Part shown: piece after piece, positions 1 through 6,753 of the stretch
How positions within the stretch are numbered: position 1 is the first letter of the stretch
Layout: every line of letters begins with the position of its first letter
From: Variovorax paradoxus
Lineage (GTDB): Bacteria; Pseudomonadota; Gammaproteobacteria; Burkholderiales; Burkholderiaceae_C
Reading direction: 5' to 3'
Assembly: GCF_029919115.1 (NCBI RefSeq)
Contig: NZ_CP123990.1
Location: 558,001 to 622,000 of the forward strand
DNA length: 64,000 bases
Made by a program: the position numbers and the translations under genes
The notes under the pieces: model-generated
Seen by the model: only the letters and a program-made list of their open reading frames with translations
What the model was told of the DNA's origin: nothing
The model's database searches: none

Positions 1-907
1 CAATGCACAGAACAATGCCTGGCCGACCAAGCCGATTCGCCTGCTCGTGGGTTTTCCGGGCGGCTCCACGCCCGACATTGCCGCCCGCACCATTGCCGAA
101 CCGCTGGCCAAGGCGCTCGGCCAGCCCGTGGTGGTGGACAACAAGCCCGGCGCCTCGGGCAACATCGCGGCAGACATCGTGGCCAAGGCCAATGACGACC
201 ACACGCTGGGCATCGTCATCAACGGCAATCTCACCTCGTCGAAGATGCTGTATCCGCGGCTGCCCTACGACCCGGCCAAAGACTTCACCTACCTGTCGCT
301 GATTGCCACGGCGCCGCTGGTGCTGGTGGCGCAGAACAGCCTGCCTTCGGGCACCGCCTTCTTCGATGCGGCCCGCAAGGGCGGCGACAAGTGGAACTAC
401 GGCTCCGTGGGTGTCGGCTCGGTCGGCCACCTGGGCATGGAACTGCTCAAGAGCCGCGTGCCCGGCTTCAACGCCGAGCACGTGCCCTACCAGGGCAACC
501 CGCAGGTCGTGACCGCCATGCTGGGCGACCAGGTGCAGATGGCCCTCATCCCCCCGGGCGTGGCCATGCCGCAGGTGCGCGCCGGCAAGCTCAAGGCCAT
601 CGGCCTCACGGGCGGCCGCAGCACGCTGGTGCCCGAGCTGCCACCGCTGGCCGACGCCGGCGTGCGCGACTTTTCGCTCGAAGTGTGGGTGGCGCTGCTC
701 GGCCCCGCCAACCTTTCCAAGACGGCGCAGGCCCGCCTCAGCCGCGAGGTCGAAACCATCATGAAGCAGCCCGAAGTGCGCCAGAAGCTCTTCGAGCAGG
801 GCTGGCAGGCGGTCGGCACCTCGCCGGACGGCATGCGCCTGCGTGTGAAGGAAGAAGCAGCGATCATGACCAAGATCATCTCGGCCCGCGGCATCAAGAT
901 CCAGTGA
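1..907 (+). CDS. Bug/TctC-family substrate-binding receptor (5'-truncated)
   Basis: The reading frame is open from base 2 and the true start lies before the window, so the signal peptide is lost. The protein is a periplasmic receptor of the tripartite tricarboxylate transporter (TTT) type, which captures organic acids. The family hallmark is the mature N-terminus: a PTKPIRLLVGFPGG segment, then PDIAARTIAEPL and the VVDNKPGASGNIAAD loop, followed by the usual two-domain fold to a C-terminal IKIQ. Its stop overlaps the ATG of the following FAD oxidoreductase by one base (TGATG), so the two are very probably co-translated and share a substrate. No TctA or TctB membrane genes are in view, as is common for Bug receptors of Burkholderiales. 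The ligand cannot be predicted. Confidence 0.93.
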   Translation, partial: NAQNNAWPTKPIRLLVGFPGGSTPDIAARTIAEPLAKALGQPVVVDNKPGASGNIAADIVAKANDDHTLGIVINGNLTSSKMLYPRLPYDPAKDFTYLSLIATAPLVLVAQNSLPSGTAFFDAARKGGDKWNYGSVGVGSVGHLGMELLKSRVPGFNAEHVPYQGNPQVVTAMLGDQVQMALIPPGVAMPQVRAGKLKAIGLTGGRSTLVPELPPLADAGVRDFSLEVWVALLGPANLSKTAQARLSREVETIMKQPEVRQKLFEQGWQAVGTSPDGMRLRVKEEAAIMTKIISARGIKIQ

Positions 908-2268
908 TGACAGCAGCCAAGCAGAACACCCTCACCGAACCGGCGCGCGAACTGCCGGTCTTCGGGGAATACGACGTGGTGGTGGTCGGCGGCGGCCCCG
1001 CGGGCATTGCCGCCGCCGTGAGCGCCGCGCGCCATGGTGCCAACACGCTGCTGGTGGAACGCTACGGCTTTCTGGGCGGCATGGGCACCGCAGGCGGTGT
1101 GACCAACTTTGCCGGCCTGTACGGCAAGCGCAACGGCGAAATGACCCTGCTGGTGCGCGGCGTGGTCGACGACCTCCTCGCGCGCATCGACGCGCTGGGC
1201 GGCCTCAACAAGCCGCAGGACGGCATGCAGGGCCGCATCCGCGTGCGCTCCTACGACACCTCGGCCTACAAGATCGCGGCCGACCAGTTGCTGGCAGCTG
1301 CCGGCGTGAACCTGCTGTTTCACGCATGGGCCGCCGCGGTGGTGCGCGACGGCAACCGCATCGCGGCGCTGGTGGTCGAAACCAAGTCGGGCCGGCAGGC
1401 CATCCGCGCCAATGCATTCATCGACGCGAGCGGCGACGCCGATGTGGCCGCCTTTGCAGGCGTGCCCTTCGAAGTGGGCGACGGCCACGGCAGCGGGCTG
1501 TTCCCGACCACGATGTTCCGCGTCGGCCAGGTCGATGCCGAGCCGGCCCTTGCGGCCGTCGGCGAGTTCAAGGCCATCAACGACCTGATGGCCGCGGTGC
1601 AGCAGCAGAAGCCCGGCAAGTACAAGTTTCCGCGCGAAGGCGCGATCCTGCGGCCCAACATCGATCCGCGCGAATGGCGCGCCAACGTCACGCAGATCCG
1701 CAATGCCGCAGGCCGCGCGATGAACGGAGTGGATGCGCGCGAGCTCACCGAGGGCGAGCTCGAAGGGCGACGCCAGATTGCCGAATACTTCAAGTTCATG
1801 AAGGCCGAGGTGCCGGGCTTCGCAAAGTCGGCCATCGTCGAAATTGCGCCGCAGGTCGGCATCCGCGAAACGCGCCGCATCGAAGGCCTCTATGCGCTCA
1901 CCGGCGAGGACATTCTCTCTTCGGCCGCATTCGACGACGCCATCGGCATCAATGCCTGGCCGATGGAAATGCATGCCGACGGCCGCATTGAATGGGCCTT
2001 TCCGCGCGACGAAAACCGCACCTACAACCAGCTGCCCTGGCGCATGCTCGTGCCGCGCACTGTCGATAACCTGCTGGTGGCCGGCCGCTGCGCCGCCATG
2101 ACGCACGAGGGCCAGTCGGCCGCGCGTGCAAGCGGCGGTTGCTTTGTGATGGGGCAGGCCGCGGGTACGGCGGCGGCTTCGCTGGGCAGCGGCGCCCGGT
2201 TTGCGGACGTCGACGTGCCGGCGCTGCAAGAGAAGCTGGCGGCAGACGGCGTCGATCTCGACCGCTGA
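907..2268 (+). CDS. FAD-dependent oxidoreductase (FAD_oxidored family)
   Basis: 453 residues. A dinucleotide-binding fold opens with DVVVVGGGPAGIAAA at about residues 23-37 and an acidic strand end (LLVER). A conserved C-terminal FAD segment, VDNLLVAGRCAAMTHEGQSA, is followed by an AAGTAAA helix. This is the pattern of the PF12831 FAD-dependent oxidoreductases, flavoenzymes of mostly unknown substrate. The frame is open upstream to about base 391, but the ATG at 907 overlaps the end of the receptor gene and starts directly before the Rossmann domain, so it is the likely start. Translational coupling to a TTT receptor suggests that it oxidises the imported organic acid. That is inference, and no substrate can be named. 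Confidence 0.85.
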   Translation: MTAAKQNTLTEPARELPVFGEYDVVVVGGGPAGIAAAVSAARHGANTLLVERYGFLGGMGTAGGVTNFAGLYGKRNGEMTLLVRGVVDDLLARIDALGGLNKPQDGMQGRIRVRSYDTSAYKIAADQLLAAAGVNLLFHAWAAAVVRDGNRIAALVVETKSGRQAIRANAFIDASGDADVAAFAGVPFEVGDGHGSGLFPTTMFRVGQVDAEPALAAVGEFKAINDLMAAVQQQKPGKYKFPREGAILRPNIDPREWRANVTQIRNAAGRAMNGVDARELTEGELEGRRQIAEYFKFMKAEVPGFAKSAIVEIAPQVGIRETRRIEGLYALTGEDILSSAAFDDAIGINAWPMEMHADGRIEWAFPRDENRTYNQLPWRMLVPRTVDNLLVAGRCAAMTHEGQSAARASGGCFVMGQAAGTAAASLGSGARFADVDVPALQEKLAADGVDLDR

Positions 2269-2296
2269 GCCCCGCAAGGCTGGTGTGGTGCTGACC

Positions 2297-2318
2297 GGCC
2301 CGCGACAGCCCGCGGGCC
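2297..2318 (+). terminator. GC-rich hairpin after the FAD oxidoreductase
   Basis: GGCCCGCG and CGCGGGCC form a perfect 8-bp stem around a 6-base loop, 29 bases after the stop codon. Only a short, poor T stretch follows (cgggctttgct). It may act as a weak intrinsic terminator or a 3' stabiliser before tesB. Confidence 0.45.
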
Positions 2319-2378
2319 CGGGCTTTGCTATGGTTGCGGGTTGATTCTTTTTGCTGACGCCTGCAGCCTTTTCTTCCG

Positions 2379-3257
2379 ATGACCACCGACCCCGCCACCG
2401 CCGCCCGCCTTGTCGACGAACTCGTCGCACTCATGCAGCTCGAGCCGCTGGGGGGCGACAAATTCCTGGCCCAGAGCGAAGACATCGGCACACCCGCCGT
2501 GTTCGGCGGCCAGGTGCTCGGCCAGTCGCTCGCGGCCGCAAGTCTCACGGTCGGTGCCGACCGGCCCGTACATTCCATGCACGCCTACTTCCTGCTGCCG
2601 GGCGAGCATGCGCCCATCGAATACAGCGTCGACCGCGTGCGCGACGGCCGCAGCTTCACCACGCGGCATGTGGTGGCGCGCCAGCAGGAACGCATCATCT
2701 TCGAGATGTCGGCGTCCTTCCAGACGGTGGACGACGGCGTCGAACACCAGTTCACCATGCCAACGGTGCAAGGCCCCGAAGGCCTGGTGAGCGAGCTCGA
2801 CCAGCGCATCGCGCTCGGCGACCGGCTGCCCGAGCGCTGGCGCATCAAGGGCCTGGAGCCGCACGGCATCGAATACCGCCGCGTGGAGGCCGACGACCTG
2901 TTGACGCCGGAAGTGCGCCCCTCCGAAAGCGCCATCTGGATGCGTGCGATTGCACCGTTGCCCAACGATCCGGTCGTGCACCGCGCGTTGCTCGCCTACG
3001 CCTCCGACCATGGCCTGCTGCGCGCCGCCATGCTGCCGCACGGCCTGAGTTTCATGAGCGGCCAGGTGCGCCCCGCGAGTCTCGACCACGCGATGTGGTT
3101 CCACCGCGATTTCCGCATGGACGACTGGCTACTCTACGTGCTCGACTCGCCGAGCGCGAGCGGGGCGCGCGGCTTGTGTCGTGGCAGCCTGTACTCGCGC
3201 GATGGGCGGCTTGTGGCTTCTACGGCGCAAGAGGGGATGCTGCGGGTCAAGCGCTGA
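2379..3257 (+). CDS. tesB: Acyl-CoA thioesterase II
   Basis: 292 residues, close to the usual 285-290 of TesB. It hydrolyses acyl-CoA to free fatty acid and CoA. The tandem hot-dog organisation is visible: the N-terminal half contains FGGQVLGQSLAAA and SMHAYFLLPG, and the C-terminal half contains YASDHGLL, SLDHAMWFHR and STAQEGMLR. By alignment from memory with E. coli TesB, the catalytic Asp is D210 and the Gln is Q284, while the catalytic Thr position is Ser here (S234), a conservative change. The start ATG at 2379 gives a full-length N-terminus. The gene stands alone and converges on the pdxA-like gene across a long palindromic repeat. Confidence 0.93.
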   Translation: MTTDPATAARLVDELVALMQLEPLGGDKFLAQSEDIGTPAVFGGQVLGQSLAAASLTVGADRPVHSMHAYFLLPGEHAPIEYSVDRVRDGRSFTTRHVVARQQERIIFEMSASFQTVDDGVEHQFTMPTVQGPEGLVSELDQRIALGDRLPERWRIKGLEPHGIEYRRVEADDLLTPEVRPSESAIWMRAIAPLPNDPVVHRALLAYASDHGLLRAAMLPHGLSFMSGQVRPASLDHAMWFHRDFRMDDWLLYVLDSPSASGARGLCRGSLYSRDGRLVASTAQEGMLRVKR

Positions 3258-3280
3258 GGCGCTGTCTGATGGTGCTGCTG

Positions 3281-3420
3281 TTCAGGGCGGCGCACCCGCC
3301 GACGGGGTACCTTTCTCCGCGAATGTCCCCCGGCCTGCGGCCTAAATAAAGGAGGAGGGGCGCAGCCCCGGGGGACATTCGCGGAGGGGAGTACCCGGTG
3401 GCCTTTGCACGCGCCCTGAA
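3281..3420. repeat. Long palindromic repeat element, copy 1 (140 bp)
   Basis: The ends TTCAGGGCG (3281-3289) and CGCCCTGAA (3412-3420) are perfect inverted repeats. Inside, CTCCGCGAATGTCCCCC (3315-3331) pairs perfectly over 17 bp with GGGGGACATTCGCGGAG (3370-3386), and GGGTAC/GTACCC-type steps lie outside that stem. Both flanking arms recur almost unchanged at 13263-13358. The element sits between convergent tesB and the pdxA-like gene, where a transcript from either side could fold it into a terminator or mRNA end. It encodes no protein; open frames across it are artefacts. Confidence 0.85.
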
Positions 3421-3458
3421 CAGCGGTGCCTCGGACAACAACGCCGCCAAGCACCCCC

Positions 3459-4520
3459 TCAAACCGTAGCCGCCTCCAAAGGCGCACGCACCGGCCCACC
3501 ACTGGCCATCCGCACGCACAAGTCGAAGGCCTGCTGCAGCCCTTCGATCTGCGCAACGCCCTTGCCCGCAATGTCGAAAGCGCTGCCGCTCGCAGAGGTG
3601 GCCACCGGCACGGGCAAGCCACCGTGCAGCGTCACACCTTGCTCGAAGCCCATAAGCTTCATCGCGATCTGCCCCTGGTCGTGATACATCGACACCACCG
3701 CATCCACATCGCCCCGGCGTGCACCGATGAACACCGTGTCGGGAGAGAACGGACCGCGGGCGTCGAAGCCCTCGGCGCGCAGTTGTTCGATGGCCGGCGC
3801 GATGATCTCGATTTCTTCCATGCCGATGGAGCCGCCGTCCCCCGCGTGGGGGTTGAGCCCCGTCACTGCAATACGAGGTTGCGCCACGCCCGCGCGGCGC
3901 AGGGCCGATGCAATGATCTTCACCGCGTCGCTCACGCCCTCCATCGTGATGTGGCTTGCCACATCCTTCAGCGGAATGTGCGACGTTACGCGCGAGGTCC
4001 ATAGCGAGCCCGTCAGGTTGAACTCGCAGACGAAGCCCTTCACGGCAAAGCGCTCCTGCATGTAGCGCAGCTCGTCTTCATGCACCAGGCCGCCCAGGCG
4101 AAGCGAGTGCTTGTTGAGCGGCGCAAAGAGAATGCCGTCGGCCTGCCCGCGCCGCACCGCCGCGGTGGCGAGTTCCAGTGCCTCGAAGGATGCGCGGCCC
4201 GAGGCCTCGTTCGATTCGCCGAGCACCGGCTCCCGGCCCTCCATCCAGTCGCGCAGCAGCAGCGTGGGGCGGCCGTCCTCGAAGCGCAGGTCGTCGAACC
4301 GGTCGATCTGAAGCGGGTCGAGCTTCACGCCCGCCACGCGCTCGCCTGCAGCCAGCACCATCGGGTCGGCAATCAGCAGCACACGCGCGGCGTCCAGGTT
4401 GCGCTGGCGCGCGAGCAGCTTCACAGCCATCTCGGGGCCGATGCCGCTCGGGTCGCCGAGCAGCACGACGATGCGGGGCTTGGCGGAGATCACGCTCGGG
4501 GTCTTCGATGGGGTGGACAT
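3459..4520 (-). CDS. PdxA-family dehydrogenase, PdxA2-like
   Basis: 353 residues. The family catalyses NAD-dependent oxidation and decarboxylation of 4-phosphohydroxy-threonine or related acids. Seen: IVVLLGDPSGIGPEM near the N-terminus, ITGLNPHAGDGG-type metal and substrate loop, VVSMYHDQGQIAMKLMGF, and a C-terminal GSAFDIAGKG. The YHDQGQIAMK form, rather than the YHDQGLPVLK of canonical PdxA, resembles PdxA2 proteins, which act on 4-phospho-D-threonate or erythronate in catabolism. The start at 4520 (MSTPSK) removes a 17-residue extension that has no family counterpart. It lies 55 bases behind a Bug receptor on the same strand and probably forms an operon with it. The usual DUF1537 kinase partner is not in the window. 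The substrate is unproven. Confidence 0.82.
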   Translation of the reverse strand: MSTPSKTPSVISAKPRIVVLLGDPSGIGPEMAVKLLARQRNLDAARVLLIADPMVLAAGERVAGVKLDPLQIDRFDDLRFEDGRPTLLLRDWMEGREPVLGESNEASGRASFEALELATAAVRRGQADGILFAPLNKHSLRLGGLVHEDELRYMQERFAVKGFVCEFNLTGSLWTSRVTSHIPLKDVASHITMEGVSDAVKIIASALRRAGVAQPRIAVTGLNPHAGDGGSIGMEEIEIIAPAIEQLRAEGFDARGPFSPDTVFIGARRGDVDAVVSMYHDQGQIAMKLMGFEQGVTLHGGLPVPVATSASGSAFDIAGKGVAQIEGLQQAFDLCVRMASGGPVRAPLEAATV

Positions 4521-4575
4521 GTCGTCAGGATTGAAGTGGAGGGAAGGGAAGGACGGAAAGAAAAAGCCCAAAGCC

Positions 4576-5550
4576 TCATTCGGCCTTGATGTTGGCGTCG
4601 CGCACGAGCTGCCCGTAGTGGTCGAACTCCTGCTTGTTCATGGCCGCAAAAGCTTCGCCGGTGATCACGCCGGGCTCCCCGCCAAGACCTTTGATGCGCC
4701 CCTGCACATCGGGCAGCTTGAGCGTGCGGGTGAGCTCCGTACCGAGCCGCTCCACCACGGGCCGCGGCGTGCCAGCCGTCACGTAGAGCCCGTACCAGGT
4801 GGACACGTCGGCGCCCTTGATGCCCTGCTCGGCGAGCGTGGGCACGTCGGGCAGTTCGGGCGAACGTTGCGGAGCGCTCACGGCCAGCGCGCGGAACTTG
4901 CCGGCCTTGATCTGGCCCATGGCGGAAGAGGTGCTGTCGAACATCATGTCGACCTCGCCGCCGATGATGTCGATGTGCGCCTGCGAGCTGCCCTTGTAGG
5001 GCACATGGATCGACTTCATGCCCGTTGCGAGGTTGAAGGCCTCGCCGCCCACGTGCTGCGTGCTGCCGATGCCGGACGATGCGTACTTCAAGCCGCCCGG
5101 CTTGGCCGTCATGGCCGCCACCAGGTCTTTCACCGACTTGTAGGGCGAGCTGGCCGAAACCACCAGCACGTTGGGCATGACGGCCACCAGGCCGATCGGC
5201 TGCAGGTCTTTCAGCGGGTCGTACTTGAGCCTGAGGATGTGCGGCGCCACCGCCTGCGCGGTGTTGGTGGCCAGCAGCAGGGTGGTGCCGTCGGCCGCGG
5301 CGCGCGCCGTGAGTTCGCCGGCAATGGTGTTGGAGGCGCCGGGGCGGTTCTCCACCGTCACGGGCTGCTTGAGCACCGGCGCGAACTTGTCGGCCAGCAC
5401 GCGCGCGAGGATGTCGGTGCCACCGCCGGGCGAGGCGCCGACCATGATGCGCACCGGCTTGTCGGGGTAGGCGGGCTGCGCACCGGCCATGGCGGTTGCC
5501 AGTGCCAGCGTTGCCGCGCTGGCCGTGCGGGCAAGAAAAGAAAACTTCAT
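4576..5550 (-). CDS. Bug/TctC-family substrate-binding receptor
   Basis: 324 residues with a Sec signal peptide (MKFSFLARTASAATLALATA, cleavage near AGA-QP). The mature start is YPDKPVRIMVGASPGGGTDI, followed by VENRPGASNTIAGE and an SSGIGSTQH loop, all typical of TTT receptors. The start at 5550 is preceded by an AGGAG ribosome site; the longer open frame upstream runs through the promoter. It is divergent from a LysR gene and upstream of the PdxA2-like dehydrogenase, so it probably delivers the organic acid used there. No cognate TctAB genes are nearby. Confidence 0.92.
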   Translation of the reverse strand: MKFSFLARTASAATLALATAMAGAQPAYPDKPVRIMVGASPGGGTDILARVLADKFAPVLKQPVTVENRPGASNTIAGELTARAAADGTTLLLATNTAQAVAPHILRLKYDPLKDLQPIGLVAVMPNVLVVSASSPYKSVKDLVAAMTAKPGGLKYASSGIGSTQHVGGEAFNLATGMKSIHVPYKGSSQAHIDIIGGEVDMMFDSTSSAMGQIKAGKFRALAVSAPQRSPELPDVPTLAEQGIKGADVSTWYGLYVTAGTPRPVVERLGTELTRTLKLPDVQGRIKGLGGEPGVITGEAFAAMNKQEFDHYGQLVRDANIKAE

Positions 5551-5585
5551 CGGGTGTGTCTCCTGCTTGTTTGGTGCCAGCTTAG

Positions 5586-5628
5586 GGAGCTTCGCGCCGC
5601 CAATCCAATCGAAAAAGCCCGAAGCTCC
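5586..5628. promoter_or_regulatory. Inverted repeat in the LysR/Bug divergent promoter
   Basis: GGAGCTTC (5586-5593) and GAAGCTCC (5621-5628) are perfect inverted copies separated by 27 bases inside the 92-base gap between the two divergent genes. LysR regulators commonly bind such dyads next to their own gene. The assignment to the adjacent LysR protein is inference. Confidence 0.45.
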
Positions 5629-5642
5629 ATATACTTTTGTGC

Positions 5643-6578
5643 ATGACTTCCGGTTCAGGCCTGACCGACGCATCGCTGATGCTCCATGTGCGGCCGCGCC
5701 AGCTGCTCCTGTTGGCACGGCTCGATGCCCACCGCCATCTGGGCCGTGCGGCCGAGGCCATGAACATCAGCCAGCCGGCGGCCACCAAGCTGCTGCAGCA
5801 ACTGGAAGATTCGCTGGGCGAAAAGCTCTTCGAGCGCCTCGCGCGCGGCATGGAGCCCACGCCTTACGGCGAAATCCTGATCCGTTACGCCCGCCGCGTG
5901 CTCAGCGACTTCGGCAGCGCCCGCGAGGAAATGCTCGCGCTGCGCTCGGGCCTCAGCGGTTCGCTGCGCGTGGGCAGCGTGCCGGGCGCGGTGCCCGAGC
6001 TACTGGCGCCGGCGCTGGTCGAGTACCACCGCCGTCATCCGCAGGTGGCCGTGTCGGTGGTGGTCGAGACCAGCGATGTGATGCAGGCGCAGCTGGAGCA
6101 GGGCGACGTTGACCTGGTGCTGGGCCGGCTCACGGACAGCCACGACGAGGCCAGGTACGCGAGCGTGCCGCTGCTGGGCGAGTCGCAGGTGGTCGTGGTG
6201 CGCGCCGCTCACCCGGTGTTCGAGCGGCCCACCGTCACGCTGGCCGAAATGGCGAACTGGTCATGGGTGCTGCAGCCGCCCGGCTCGCCGCAGCGCGGGC
6301 GCTTCGAGGCGGCCATGCGGGAGGCGGGCATCCAGGCGCGCCTCGACATCATCGAAACGGCATCGCCCATTGCCATTACCGCCTTGCTCGAGAACTCCGA
6401 CATGGCGGCCGTGATGCCGGCTTCGCAGGCCGGCCACTACGCGCGGCTGGGCGTGCTGCGCACCGTGCCGGTGGAGCTGCCGGTGCGCGTGCCGCCAATC
6501 TGCCTCATCACCCGGCAGGACCGCGCGCTGTCACCGGCCGCGGCGCAGTTCCGGCGCCAGCTCTTGGGCGGTGCCTGA
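5643..6578 (+). CDS. LysR-family transcriptional regulator
   Basis: 311 residues. The N-terminal winged helix-turn-helix is clear: RHLGRAAEAMNISQPAATKLL at about residues 33-53, then LEDSLGEKLFERLARG. The effector domain follows, starting near SGSLRVGSVPG. Its divergent position 92 bases from the Bug receptor and PdxA2-like pair makes it the probable regulator of that pair. No good Shine-Dalgarno precedes the ATG at 5643. A TTG at 5637 and an internal ATG at 5679 are alternatives, the latter placing the HTH closer to the N-terminus as in many LysR proteins. Confidence 0.92.
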   Translation: MTSGSGLTDASLMLHVRPRQLLLLARLDAHRHLGRAAEAMNISQPAATKLLQQLEDSLGEKLFERLARGMEPTPYGEILIRYARRVLSDFGSAREEMLALRSGLSGSLRVGSVPGAVPELLAPALVEYHRRHPQVAVSVVVETSDVMQAQLEQGDVDLVLGRLTDSHDEARYASVPLLGESQVVVVRAAHPVFERPTVTLAEMANWSWVLQPPGSPQRGRFEAAMREAGIQARLDIIETASPIAITALLENSDMAAVMPASQAGHYARLGVLRTVPVELPVRVPPICLITRQDRALSPAAAQFRRQLLGGA

Positions 6579-6644
6579 AGTCTTTGGATTGAGATTTTCC
6601 ATGCTGTATTGCGTTAACTAGGGAATCTCCTAGCCAATTGGTGC

Positions 6645-6677
6645 ATGAAAGTACCATGACAGGCGGATGAAGTACCA
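6645..6677. promoter_or_regulatory. Two 21-bp-spaced direct repeats, candidate AraC operator
   Basis: AAGTACCA occurs identically at 6649-6656 and 6670-6677, exactly 21 bp apart, within near-repeats of ATGAAAGTACCA. AraC/XylS activators bind two direct half-sites about two helical turns apart. The site lies about 80 bases before the binding-protein gene of the polyol operon, which itself encodes an AraC protein. No sigma-70 -35 box is obvious, as expected for an activator-dependent promoter. Confidence 0.5.
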
Positions 6678-6753
6678 AACCCGCAAGCGCGTTTCTCCAG
6701 AATCCCGCCACGGCGACCCGAACACAGGGCGTCGCTCACCTCTAGGAGACAAC

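Noticed and set aside
487..2430. A 647-residue minus-strand frame opposite the Bug receptor and FAD oxidoreductase
   Set aside because: Same GC-driven antisense effect; the plus-strand genes have clear domains and coupled starts.
3134..3622. Minus-strand frame crossing the 3281-3420 repeat, with a related frame at 13186-13701
   Set aside because: Both share translated repeat sequence only because the DNA repeat is shared; the frames continue as antisense of tesB or the aldolase.
5637..5642. TTG start for the LysR gene
   Set aside because: An ATG follows two codons later, and neither start has a ribosome site, so the common start codon is preferred.
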